A stretch of DNA of 64,000 bases from Chryseobacterium herbae. GTDB lineage: Bacteria > Bacteroidota > Bacteroidia > Flavobacteriales > Weeksellaceae. The position numbers and the translations under genes are program-made. This document shows, piece after piece, positions 1-8,205 of this stretch (position 1 is its first letter; every line of letters begins with the position of its first letter). Under the pieces are notes generated by a model. It was not told where the DNA came from. It worked only from the letters and a program-made list of their open reading frames with translations, and made no database searches. The stretch spans positions 1 to 64,000 of the forward strand of contig NZ_JAOAMU010000003.1 of NCBI RefSeq assembly GCF_025154075.1. Reading direction: 5' to 3'.

Positions 1-48
1 ACCAGCGCCGATGGTACTGCGAAAGCGGGAGAGTAGGCCGCCGCCAGT
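1..48 (+). rRNA. rrf: 5S ribosomal RNA, 3' end (partial)
   Basis: The first bases match the conserved 3' part of bacterial 5S rRNA, with the GATGGTACTGC and GGGAGAGTAGG blocks that form the loop E/helix IV region and the closing strand of helix I. The gene starts outside the window, so only about 48 bases are seen. A strong rho-independent terminator follows within ten bases, as expected for the last gene of an rRNA operon. The exact 3' end is set by eye. Confidence 0.9.
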
Positions 49-55
49 TTTTATT

Positions 56-91
56 AAAAAGTCTCATACAGTTTTGTGTGAGACTTTTTTC
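56..91 (+). terminator. rRNA operon terminator
   Basis: The stem GTCTCATAC/GTGTGAGAC (one G-U pair) with a six-base loop, preceded by an A-run and followed by six T, directly follows the 5S gene. It is a textbook intrinsic terminator on the plus strand. Confidence 0.9.
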
Positions 92-121
92 GTTTATACC
101 CATATTAAATCAACTACCTTT

Positions 122-202
122 GCAATAAGCAATAAGCAATAAGCAATAAGCAATAAGCAATAAGCAATAAGCAATAAGCAATAAGCAATAAGCAATAAGC
201 AA
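122..202. repeat. Perfect heptamer tandem repeat (aataagc, about 11.6 copies)
   Basis: Eleven identical AATAAGC units run from 124 to 200 with partial units on both sides and no base variation. Being perfect, the array is likely a young, slippage-prone tract. It lies between two related hairpins (56-91 and 203-236) and has no inverted partner array, unlike the other heptamer arrays in this window. It is too short and has no spacers, so it is not CRISPR. Confidence 0.95.
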
Positions 203-236
203 GGTCCTATACAGAAATGTGCGGGACTTTTTTAGT
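203..236 (+). terminator. Second, degenerate terminator-like hairpin
   Basis: The hairpin GTCCTATAC/GTGCGGGAC, with one A-C mismatch and two G-U pairs, is followed by a T-run. Its layout, its central CAG and the flanking GACTTTTTT match the 5S terminator at 56-91, so it looks like a diverged copy. The T-run contains the stop codon of the minus-strand gene that ends at 232. Confidence 0.55.
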
Positions 237-807
237 TTGGGCCTATGGTGAAAACGAGTTGTGAGCTATATGCTGCTGCAGGGATTACTACAGAAACACC
301 TGTCATTTGCAATTGTACATTAATTCCAGAATAAGATACGCTATTACCCAATCCTAAAAGTCCGGAAAAGTTTATAGTGCAAAATGCGGTGTCGGCGGAC
401 TGCAGTATTTCTATATATGTTGTTCCTCCATTGACAGTTGCAGTACAAGCAAGACAAAGTCCACTAATAGTAGCCGTTCCACCACTTCTTTTTGCGTAAA
501 GATGCAGAGTATTATTCCAGGTTGTAGGATTATAGCGTACACTGATCCTGGCAGCTCCATTGGCGAGAAGATTAAGGAAAGATCCTGGCATGGTACCTGA
601 TAGTATAATTGCATTAGTAGCACTTGAATAAGTCCCTCCATAGTTATTCCCTGCTTCGGTAATAGCGGGCACACTTACGGTCCAGCCACTTCCGCTGGGA
701 ACTACTGTTTGAGCTTCCAGATAACTACCCATTATTATCGGAATGAAATACAGGTATTTTTTTAAAAGTATATTCCGGAGAAGGCGACTATTGATTTTCA
801 TTTTCAA
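232..807 (-). CDS. Small secreted protein, possible minor surface subunit
   Basis: 191 aa. An N-terminal signal peptide with a basic start and a hydrophobic core ends near SYLEAQ (about residue 32). The mature part is rich in Gly, Ser, Thr and Ala with alternating hydrophobic residues, as in all-beta secreted proteins, and has three Cys (LCLAC and AFC). The end VVIPAAAYSSQLVFTI resembles the last beta-strand of pilin-type subunits, where a proline-aromatic turn leads into an alternating strand. It is the last gene of a minus-strand operon, 3 bases after the gene at 811-1335. It is not recognisably a paralogue of that gene. The function is unknown. A tip or minor subunit of the proposed chaperone-usher-like system is inference from position and fold character. 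Confidence 0.8.
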   Translation of the reverse strand: MKMKINSRLLRNILLKKYLYFIPIIMGSYLEAQTVVPSGSGWTVSVPAITEAGNNYGGTYSSATNAIILSGTMPGSFLNLLANGAARISVRYNPTTWNNTLHLYAKRSGGTATISGLCLACTATVNGGTTYIEILQSADTAFCTINFSGLLGLGNSVSYSGINVQLQMTGVSVVIPAAAYSSQLVFTIGPN

Positions 808-810
808 ATT

Positions 811-1335
811 TTATTCTGTGATGGTATAGGTGATGATAACAGGAGTATTTGTGTTGGCTGAAAGATTAGCATAAGAACTAATCGCAAGGCTGATCGTAAG
901 CATGTGCCCATTATTAGCACCATTTCCGGTAAATGCACCCCCTATTCCTGTAATAATAGTAGTAGCCGTTGTACTGAGGGTAACCAAACCTGAAGATGTA
1001 CCCAAAGTCCCTCCACCAGCTCCAGAGGCTGCAGCTGCCTGTACTCGTATATTAATTCCGGCGATGGGCGTATTGATAGATGCCGTAATTCTTCTGGTAA
1101 GTCCTCCCGATGCAATAGCCGAAGTATAATTGACCCATTTTGTGGTATTGGCTGCCGGAACCGTTACAGCCTGTCCGGCTTCTGTTGGAGCTGTAAAATT
1201 CAATGTAAAGTTTCCTGTAGGTTCTATATCCATCAGTGTGACTACGGGAAGGGTTATAGGCACGGTGGTTTGTGAGAATGTTGTGCCGGATATGAGACCA
1301 AAAACCACAGTTATTATATGTTGCTTCAATTTCAT
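811..1335 (-). CDS. Secreted subunit-like protein (paralogue of 4980-5558)
   Basis: 174 aa with a signal peptide ending near TTFSQ. The mature protein aligns along its length with the product of 4980-5558. Shared blocks are a VxLxDIEP start, NFTLNFTAPTEAG against NITLGFTAPTEAG, a TLGT block followed by LS, and the strongly conserved TGNGANNGH near residue 140. Both end in an alternating strand, ITYTIT or VTYTIS. These are features of a beta-sandwich structural protein. Its start codon overlaps the stop of the usher-like gene by 4 bases (ATGA), so the two are translationally coupled. I recognise no named family. It is probably a minor surface subunit, with the 4980 protein as the major one. 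Confidence 0.85.
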   Translation of the reverse strand: MKLKQHIITVVFGLISGTTFSQTTVPITLPVVTLMDIEPTGNFTLNFTAPTEAGQAVTVPAANTTKWVNYTSAIASGGLTRRITASINTPIAGINIRVQAAAASGAGGGTLGTSSGLVTLSTTATTIITGIGGAFTGNGANNGHMLTISLAISSYANLSANTNTPVIITYTITE

Positions 1336-4088
1336 TTTTTCTTTTTTAATTCATTATAACCTACTTTGATCATTTCCTGCTGGTATTTAATTTCACTCTG
1401 CTGTTTTACGATACGGATAGCTATGTTCTGTGTTTCCGACGGCTTAAGGCTGTACTGAAAAGAATCCGTTGCTATTTTATATCGCTTGTCAAGACCGTTC
1501 CTGTACAATTTAATTTTCCACTCTCCGGGGCGCAGATACGTGAAGTCAAATTTTTCACCGATAAATGCTATTTTCCGGTACGTCTGTTCACCGTTTGATG
1601 CTTCAATAATGATGCTTTGCCTTTTCTTTTTCTCTGTTTTAGGCGAAAACTGCGCGAAACTGTACGACTCCTTATCATCATTTTCAATAAGTTCGATACT
1701 TCCTTTAATGGTAGACGCTCTGGTTAATCCAAAGTTGAATATATTCTGTTTGCCGGTAAGATGTAGTGAAGCCGGTAAAGAGATATTTGTAATATCATTA
1801 ATATCAGCGGTAGATCGGTCTATCTCCAGAAAATAGTCTCCGGGAACAATATTTTTAAACAGGTAATTTCCATCCTTGTCCGTAATGGATAAATGATTGC
1901 CGAGAATCAATCTGATGCCTTCGGTCTTCTTTACACCCAGATTGCCTATGTTTCCTGATAAAGAAGTGTATTCCGCGGTTTTTTGAACAGGAACATTAAG
2001 GCGAAGCGTATAGCGCAATGAAAATATAAAATCCTTATCACCAAGCTCGCCCCGCTGCAAAGAATATCTTCCTGACAGATCAAGCTCACTACCCTTGAAA
2101 AGTTGTTGATGAAACAGAACCTCAAAAAGATTCCGGTCTCTGAAATATTCCTCAGGCATATAATTATTCTGATAAAAAATACTCAGACTGGTTTTATCTG
2201 AAAACCTGCTGAAGATTCTTGCCCCATAATAAACCTGTTTGTCATTCTGCAGCTGATACCTTGAGGTAATCGCATAACTTGCATAAACATTGAAAGAGGT
2301 TTTAAATTTTTCAAAAGATATATTAGTAGTATAAAAACTTGAATTTCCATTAAAACCGCTCAGGTAATTATTCGTTTTCCCAAACTGTCCCTGGAGATTC
2401 ACCTGAAACATTCCGATCTGCTGATCAATACTCACTTTAAAATACTTTTCATAATAATCAAACTGTTTCGGTTCCAGACGGTCTTGGTACTTCTGAAAAC
2501 CATTATACAAAGTAATCAGGCCGCTTGGAATGTATTTGTACTGAATTCCATACTGTAGAAAACTTCTGTAAGGTGCTGCATAGAATAATGTATCCCGCTG
2601 GAAATTCTTTGCATCCTGGAGATAATTTCCAAAGACATTCAGCTTTTTAGAAATCCTGTACTGAAGACTTCCGTTAAATGTGCTGGTATTAGTGAAATAT
2701 CCCGCAAACTTTGGACTTGCGCGCATATACATCAGATTACCGTTAAACCTTTCATAAGTGGCCTGGGCCTGCGCCATATAAGCCGTTCCTTCCATCTGCT
2801 CAGTCTTACTGAATGCAGCTTCTCCGGAAAGAACAATGTTTTTTGAGATCCTGAATTTTCCTGTTGTGTAGGGAAGGTGAGCCTCAGAATCCAGTCTGAT
2901 ATTGCCGAAATTCATTTCACCTTTCCTCGGAATTTTATAAAGATATCCCGCAGTGATCTCTGATTCTTTTCTGATTTTAAAGGTTGAATAAATATTAAAT
3001 TCATCTTTGATATCCCTGAAAAACCGCGGATGATTGTAAAAACCACCCAGACTAACTTTTTTGAAGTCATAACGGATTTCTGCCCCACGGCCGTATCTTG
3101 CAAACTCCGTTAAATAAGAAGCAGAATAGGTTTTGTCACCGAGATGGACAAAAAAATTCTCTCTTTTATAATTGATGAAATACTCTTCGTACTGAGTAAA
3201 AGAATTGAATTCAACAGGGTTTTTTGACACCGCATGAAATTCAATCTGGTTTTTATTGTCTTTGTCCAGAGTTCCTTTACCGTATATTTCTCCCTGAAAT
3301 CCATCCTGATAAATACCCATATTCTTCATTCCGATAAAAGACATAGAAGCGGAAACAGGAAGCCGGTGATAAATATCGTCTTCCACAGGTTTTACCGATA
3401 TAATTTTTACACTTACATAAGCCGTTTGATTTTCCTTTGGATTATCCTGAGAATACACAGACAGGTTCAGATTCTGAAATTCATTCTGACCAATTTCTGC
3501 ATTGGTAAGCTTATAAATGCCAATTACTTTTGATTCGTTGGGTCCTAATGTGATGGAGGCATCATGATTTACTACGGCATTTTTGCTTTCCAAAATCAGA
3601 GTTTCGGTGATATTTCCATTGTTTTTTAAAAGAAAAGAAGCCTGAATTGTTTCGCCAGCCCGGATAAGCTCCGGTGAATTTAATGCAGTGAGGCTGAGTT
3701 TTCGGCTTCCGGAAATGATAACTTTTGAAGTTTTGGTGAAAGTAGTACCGTCATATTGGGCAGTTCCATGCAGAATTACAGAGTAAAGTCCTTGTGCTGC
3801 CTCCGCCGAAATACGGATAGGAACAAGATAAACTGTTTTCTCGTGAGCTGAGATTTTAAGTTCTCCTTTGGCTAAAATTGGGGTAAGAAACGGACTCGAA
3901 GCCGTAACAGTAAGATCGTAGGTTTTATTTTCATCCGAATTATTTTCCAGCGCAAAGGAAATAGAAGTAGACATTCCCGGCATTAGACTATCTTTTTTAC
4001 TGGCCAATTGACTTGACTGGTGTTGAGAAAAAATAAGTACCGGGAATAGTGATAACAGGACGATATATAAAATCCAAGTTTTAATCAT
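1332..4088 (-). CDS. Usher-like outer-membrane beta-barrel protein with Ig-like and carboxypeptidase-regulatory-like domains
   Basis: 918 aa with a signal peptide (MIKTWILYIVLLSLFPVLIFSQ). Residues about 25-230 form two or more Ig-like domains of the NEW3/CARDB kind (PGMSTSISFALENNS and FLLKNNGNITETLIL). Residues about 240-740 are a long series of amphipathic strands with many Tyr, Phe, Asn and Gly at strand ends, which looks like a large outer-membrane beta-barrel. A carboxypeptidase-regulatory-like domain follows (LSITDKDGNYLFKNIVPGDY) and then a second beta domain that ends near VKQQ. A chaperone-like gene overlaps its start by 8 bases, and subunit-like genes lie on both sides. By position and architecture it could be the secretion pore (usher) of the operon. 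I do not see classical PapC motifs, so this role is inference. A structural outer-membrane protein is the alternative. Confidence 0.8.
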   Translation of the reverse strand: MIKTWILYIVLLSLFPVLIFSQHQSSQLASKKDSLMPGMSTSISFALENNSDENKTYDLTVTASSPFLTPILAKGELKISAHEKTVYLVPIRISAEAAQGLYSVILHGTAQYDGTTFTKTSKVIISGSRKLSLTALNSPELIRAGETIQASFLLKNNGNITETLILESKNAVVNHDASITLGPNESKVIGIYKLTNAEIGQNEFQNLNLSVYSQDNPKENQTAYVSVKIISVKPVEDDIYHRLPVSASMSFIGMKNMGIYQDGFQGEIYGKGTLDKDNKNQIEFHAVSKNPVEFNSFTQYEEYFINYKRENFFVHLGDKTYSASYLTEFARYGRGAEIRYDFKKVSLGGFYNHPRFFRDIKDEFNIYSTFKIRKESEITAGYLYKIPRKGEMNFGNIRLDSEAHLPYTTGKFRISKNIVLSGEAAFSKTEQMEGTAYMAQAQATYERFNGNLMYMRASPKFAGYFTNTSTFNGSLQYRISKKLNVFGNYLQDAKNFQRDTLFYAAPYRSFLQYGIQYKYIPSGLITLYNGFQKYQDRLEPKQFDYYEKYFKVSIDQQIGMFQVNLQGQFGKTNNYLSGFNGNSSFYTTNISFEKFKTSFNVYASYAITSRYQLQNDKQVYYGARIFSRFSDKTSLSIFYQNNYMPEEYFRDRNLFEVLFHQQLFKGSELDLSGRYSLQRGELGDKDFIFSLRYTLRLNVPVQKTAEYTSLSGNIGNLGVKKTEGIRLILGNHLSITDKDGNYLFKNIVPGDYFLEIDRSTADINDITNISLPASLHLTGKQNIFNFGLTRASTIKGSIELIENDDKESYSFAQFSPKTEKKKRQSIIIEASNGEQTYRKIAFIGEKFDFTYLRPGEWKIKLYRNGLDKRYKIATDSFQYSLKPSETQNIAIRIVKQQSEIKYQQEMIKVGYNELKKKK

Positions 4089-4887
4089 TCTTTACTTCTA
4101 ATTCCACATTGAGCGCAAAGGCATTTTCATCTTCATCTGTGGCTATAATGACCGCTTTGTACTGGTCTGCCGGAACTTTGCTGATATCAATGTAGAATGA
4201 TTTGGAGGTCTGTGGTAATAATCCCATCGCAATGCTCGTATAGCTTCCGATGCGTTCTCCGGTTTTCCGGTTGTAGATTTCTATTGAGGCAGTCGGTTTA
4301 CAATACAGATTGCCGTTGTTGGCGATGGCTATTTTTGCGATATGTTTTCCTTCTTCCTTCTCAATTTTTACACTTTCAAATTTAAGGTCCGGTTTGGCTT
4401 TCTCTGTTTGATAATCAGTGATGACCTGAATGGCATAGCGTACGACAGAAGTGATATTAACACCCGCTTTATCATCGCTTGGTCTTATATCTTCTACAGG
4501 TTCAACGATAATCACACTCCAATAACTTCCCGGGTCTACCGATTGATTGGGAACCGTAATTTCATAAAATACTTCAGTTTTTTCCTTTCCCTTCAACGTG
4601 ATCAGGTTCGTATTGAGTTTGATCCAGTCACCATTCGTTCTGTTATTCGTATGAACCGTAGTATAATTGATGGATCCGTCCGCATGATAAGTAAAGTCCT
4701 GTAAAAATAATTTTACGTTCTGAGGTTTACTGCCCGTATTTTCGATCTCCACTTTTCCTTTGTATACTTTTCCGTTTTCTACTTTATAGGCATGGGTAAG
4801 ACCATTCAGAACGACGATACCCGCATATAAAAAGCTAAACTGCATCATCATAAACATCAAAAGAAAAATACGCTTCATCATAATCAT
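4081..4887 (-). CDS. Periplasmic chaperone-like two-domain Ig protein
   Basis: 268 aa with a signal peptide of about 22 residues; several Met at the start (1, 3, 4) leave the exact start open. Domain 1 (about 25-135) carries KVEIENTGSKPQNVKLFLQDF and ends with DPGSYWSVIIVEP. This resembles the first domain of PapD-type chaperones and the DUF916 domain of Gram-positive WxL systems. Domain 2 (about 150-265) has IAIANNGNLYCKPTASIEIYN and a long final strand. The gene lies between the largest subunit-like gene (4980-5558) and the usher-like gene, and overlaps the latter by 8 bases, as in chaperone-usher operons. The chaperone role is inferred from fold and order; binding residues were not established. 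Confidence 0.8.
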   Translation of the reverse strand: MIMMKRIFLLMFMMMQFSFLYAGIVVLNGLTHAYKVENGKVYKGKVEIENTGSKPQNVKLFLQDFTYHADGSINYTTVHTNNRTNGDWIKLNTNLITLKGKEKTEVFYEITVPNQSVDPGSYWSVIIVEPVEDIRPSDDKAGVNITSVVRYAIQVITDYQTEKAKPDLKFESVKIEKEEGKHIAKIAIANNGNLYCKPTASIEIYNRKTGERIGSYTSIAMGLLPQTSKSFYIDISKVPADQYKAVIIATDEDENAFALNVELEVKND

Positions 4888-4926
4888 GTAAAGTTTGGAA
4901 TTAAATCGCAGACCATATAAAACCTG

Positions 4927-4951
4927 GAAGAAACCGTCGGGCAGTTTCTTC
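4927..4951 (-). promoter_or_regulatory. Intercistronic hairpin between subunit and chaperone genes
   Basis: A perfect 8-bp stem (GAAGAAAC/GTTTCTTC) with a 9-base loop lies 29 bases downstream of the stop of the first gene (4980-5558). On the minus strand it is followed only by a weak run (AGGTTTTAT), so it is not a strong terminator. Such hairpins often make the first gene accumulate over the downstream ones, by partial termination or mRNA end protection, which would suit a major subunit. Confidence 0.5.
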
Positions 4952-4979
4952 TTGTATTGCTTAAAATTGAGAATAAAAA

Positions 4980-5558
4980 CTAGTTGTCCGAGATCGTGTA
5001 GGTAACTGTAGCCACAGTAGTAGCCGTTGCCTGTAGATCTGCGTACACAGCTACACCACCAGGGCCGCTTCCTGCTGCCAGAGCATACGTAAGATTATGT
5101 CCGTTATTGGCTCCGTTTCCGGTATAAGCACTTCCGATTCCTGAAATAATAGTTTGATCCGCTGCACTCAATGTGATCTGAGCCGCCGGTGTACCCAATG
5201 TACCCGCTCCACTTCCTGTAGCAGCTGCTGCCGTCACGTGGATATCGATTCCCGGAATAAGAGCATTGACTTTCACGGAAACATTACGGGTTGGGTCTGC
5301 CACAGATTTGATGGATGAATAATTCAGCCAAAGTGTATTGTTGGACGTACTGGCTGTCACGGGGTTACCTGCTTCTGTAGGTGCTGTAAATCCCAGAGTA
5401 ATGTTTTTGGTTGCAGCAGGTTCTATGTCTACCAGTGCAACTTCAGGAATGGAAATTGTGATCGTGTGATTGTCAGTATTGGTGTCTTGTGCCTGTAATC
5501 CGCTGGAAAATGCGGCGGCAAGAAAGCATACTGCAAGGCTTAGGTTTAATTTTTTCAT
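4980..5558 (-). CDS. Secreted subunit-like protein, probable major subunit
   Basis: 192 aa with a clear signal peptide (MKKLNLSLAVCFLAAAFSSGLQAQ). The mature protein is Ala, Thr, Ser and Gly rich, has no Cys, and is predicted all-beta. It is a full-length relative of the 811-1335 product, sharing the DIEP start, GFTAPTEAGNPVT, LGTPAAQITLS and TGNGANNGH. It is the first gene of the minus-strand run and is separated from the chaperone-like gene by a hairpin, which fits a highly expressed major subunit. I recognise no named family. The WxL and chaperone-usher comparisons are analogies of gene order, not sequence identity. Confidence 0.85.
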   Translation of the reverse strand: MKKLNLSLAVCFLAAAFSSGLQAQDTNTDNHTITISIPEVALVDIEPAATKNITLGFTAPTEAGNPVTASTSNNTLWLNYSSIKSVADPTRNVSVKVNALIPGIDIHVTAAAATGSGAGTLGTPAAQITLSAADQTIISGIGSAYTGNGANNGHNLTYALAAGSGPGGVAVYADLQATATTVATVTYTISDN

Positions 5559-5730
5559 GATGTTTGTTAATTAGTTAAGTGAATTTAATAAAAATCAGCA
5601 AATAATAGCGATAAAATCTGGTTTTTTAAATATTATTATACATTCTTTTACAGTATTGCATTATGTGTTATAATGTTTATATGCAAATTATATAAAACCA
5701 GTATATTAAGCTATGATCGTAATCATAAGG

Positions 5731-5759
5731 AAAGCCTTACACGATCGGTGCAAGGCTTT
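5731..5759 (-). terminator. Terminator-like hairpin after phospholipase gene
   Basis: The stem AAAGCCTT/AAGGCTTT with a 13-base loop lies 22 bases beyond the phospholipase stop. The T-rich tract is on the plus-strand side, so the hairpin is better placed for plus-strand termination. For the minus-strand gene it may act as a 3' end stabiliser. Confidence 0.5.
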
Positions 5760-5781
5760 TATTTTTTTATTAACCTCTGGA

Positions 5782-8130
5782 TTATGCCCAGTGTGGGTCT
5801 GAAATAGAAACTTTCCCGGTTTCCACTCTTCCTGCAAAATGCCAGATATGACCGTCTGATCTTACTTTTATATCATACCAGCCTTTATTTTTACTGAGGT
5901 CAATTTTTATTTTTTCTTCAGGCTGATGCACAGAAACGGTCTTCTTCGTTTTATCATAGAGATCTTCTAGAATAACCGAAATGGCACCTTTTTTCTTTTT
6001 GAAAATCAGCTCTGCTTCATTTTTTGAACCGCTGTTGATCAGCTGTACTTCTATTTCTGGCGTATTATTTCCGCTGAATTTCCGGAAGAAACCATTAGGC
6101 CCAAAGACTTCATAATCATAGGTTCCGGGATTCACTGCATGAGAGAGTTCCTGTTTTGAATACAATGCATATGAAAAATGATAATCGTTGCTGTTAAATT
6201 TTGTTCTGTCATATAGTAGCAAAGGAACTCCGGCTTCCCTTAAATTCGTCATTTTGATTTTTCCGTTGTCCAGATTGACATGGAAATGATAAGGAAGCGG
6301 GTTGGAAGGCTTACTTCCTCTCTCCTGAATTTCAAGCTGACCGTCATTGATTTCATTTTCAGCATACCATTTCAAATTGGGAACTGGCTTGCTTTTGGCA
6401 GCATTGATGGTCTTTGTATAATCTTTCTGGTCCAGATAATCCATCTGGGGAGCTTTGGTGTTGGAAGAATTAAAGGCAGAAGTCAGGTCCCCGCAAACCG
6501 CTCTTCTCCAGTCACTGATATTGTCAACCTTGACGTCTTTACTGAATTTTTTCTGAATAAATTTCTCCAGAAACTGCAGCACGGAAGTATGATCCGACAC
6601 TTCTGAATTCACAAAACCTCCTTTCGTCCAAGGTGATGCAATGATCATCGGAACTCTGTAGCCCAAACCAACCGTTCCTTCTATTCTTTCATGGTCTTTC
6701 AACGGAAGGACAAACATGTATTCCTGGGATTTATCCACATATTCCACTCCTTCTTTACCGTTCAGATCAACCGGCTGGCTTGGATTAACTGGCGGAGCAA
6801 ACGGAAGAACATGATCGAAATAACCGTCGTTCTCATCGTAATTAATAATGAAAATAGTCTTTTTCCAGGTTTCAGGATCTTTGGTCAGAATATTTAAAAC
6901 CTCTGAAATATACCATGCACCGTACCAAGGCGATCCCGGGTGATCCGAAAAATGTTCGGGAGCCACGAGCCAGGAAACCAACGGAAGTTTTTTCTCTTCC
7001 ACATCTTTCCGGAACTGGAACAGTACATCGCCCTTAGGAACGACTAGCTTTTCTCCGTTTTCATCTTGTCCTGTTTCCAGATTCCAGTAGTCGGGATCAT
7101 CGATATTGGTGGTGAATGCTTTTTCGTGCAGATTTTTTTCCTTCTGCGAAAGCTTATTGTAATTTTCAGGAGTATATTGGGTCTGATCTTCTTCAAGTTC
7201 AGCGATCAGTGTTTCAAATCTTTTCTTCTGATCCGGTTTTTTGGCCATCTCTTCTTTCAGGTAAGCGATGATCTTAGGAATATTCTGATGATAACCTTTT
7301 GAAAATTTCACATTGAATTTGGAGAACCATTCAATTGGATTATCCGTAAAATTGCTCAGCCAGGCTTCCTGCTCACCGGACATTCCTTTTGGAAGACTGA
7401 TCTCGTTCTGATACATCTTCCAGGACACATTCTGTTCCTCTAAAATTTCAGGAAAGCTTTTCCAGTGCGCCTGTTTTGCTTTGTCATAATCAATATTTTC
7501 ATTGTAAACATTAGCTTTTACTTTTCCGTTTTGCTGTTCTCTTAATGTTCCGGACCAGTGGAAAAGTCTGTTAGGAGTTGTTCCTGTCAGTGATGAACAA
7601 AAGTATTGATCAAAAATAGTAAATGCATCCGCCAGCTGATAATAAAAAGGAAGATCTTCCCTGTTATAGTAACCCAATGTAAGCGGAATATTTTTATAGT
7701 CTTTATTTCCCGAGGCTTTAAACTGAAGCCACTGATCATATTTTCTTTTATTTAAGGCTTTCTGCTGATCAGACCAGGAGTGAGGCAGAGAGCTCATCCA
7801 TGTGGATTTTGTATTTCTGAGATCCAGTCTGGCAGGGGAAGCATATTTTCCGGAATCATCTTTTTGAAAGAAAACCGAATGTCCGTCCTGTTTCACGAAA
7901 GCTCTTTGGTCTAAAAATCCCCTTACACCTTTTAATGCTCCGAAAGCATGGTCAAAAGAACGGTTTTCCTGCATCAGGATCACGACATGTTCTGCATCAT
8001 AAAAAGTAGACAGTGCTGCAGGCTCAATGGCCAGTGCTTTTAAAATAGCGGGATGAAGAACGCTTGAAGTTCCCAGTCCGGCCATCAAAAGGCTCGATTT
8101 TTCTAAAAATTCTCTTCTGTTCATGTTCAA
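5782..8130 (-). CDS. Phosphocholine-type phospholipase C
   Basis: 782 aa. The Tat-type signal has the twin Arg at residues 5-6 (NRREFLEKS). The phosphoesterase family signature ILMQENRSFDHAFG follows at about 51-64. The length, the catalytic domain to about residue 560 and the two small beta domains at the C terminus match bacterial phosphocholine-preferring phospholipases C, which release phosphocholine from phosphatidylcholine or sphingomyelin. These enzymes are metal-independent and related to acid phosphatase AcpA. Tat export implies folding in the cytoplasm. The gene is the third after susC and susD, 75 bases downstream of susD, suggesting one transcript. Substrate preference cannot be read from sequence. 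The start could also be Met3. Confidence 0.92.
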   Translation of the reverse strand: MNMNRREFLEKSSLLMAGLGTSSVLHPAILKALAIEPAALSTFYDAEHVVILMQENRSFDHAFGALKGVRGFLDQRAFVKQDGHSVFFQKDDSGKYASPARLDLRNTKSTWMSSLPHSWSDQQKALNKRKYDQWLQFKASGNKDYKNIPLTLGYYNREDLPFYYQLADAFTIFDQYFCSSLTGTTPNRLFHWSGTLREQQNGKVKANVYNENIDYDKAKQAHWKSFPEILEEQNVSWKMYQNEISLPKGMSGEQEAWLSNFTDNPIEWFSKFNVKFSKGYHQNIPKIIAYLKEEMAKKPDQKKRFETLIAELEEDQTQYTPENYNKLSQKEKNLHEKAFTTNIDDPDYWNLETGQDENGEKLVVPKGDVLFQFRKDVEEKKLPLVSWLVAPEHFSDHPGSPWYGAWYISEVLNILTKDPETWKKTIFIINYDENDGYFDHVLPFAPPVNPSQPVDLNGKEGVEYVDKSQEYMFVLPLKDHERIEGTVGLGYRVPMIIASPWTKGGFVNSEVSDHTSVLQFLEKFIQKKFSKDVKVDNISDWRRAVCGDLTSAFNSSNTKAPQMDYLDQKDYTKTINAAKSKPVPNLKWYAENEINDGQLEIQERGSKPSNPLPYHFHVNLDNGKIKMTNLREAGVPLLLYDRTKFNSNDYHFSYALYSKQELSHAVNPGTYDYEVFGPNGFFRKFSGNNTPEIEVQLINSGSKNEAELIFKKKKGAISVILEDLYDKTKKTVSVHQPEEKIKIDLSKNKGWYDIKVRSDGHIWHFAGRVETGKVSISDPHWA

Positions 8131-8205
8131 TCAAAATAAGAAATAAACCGCAAGTTAAAAAGGATTTTCCTGCGGTTGATCTGTTTTTATATAAATTTTA
8201 GATTC

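Noticed and set aside
122..202. CRISPR array
   Set aside because: The unit is 7 bases with no spacers and no cas genes are near. It is a simple tandem repeat.
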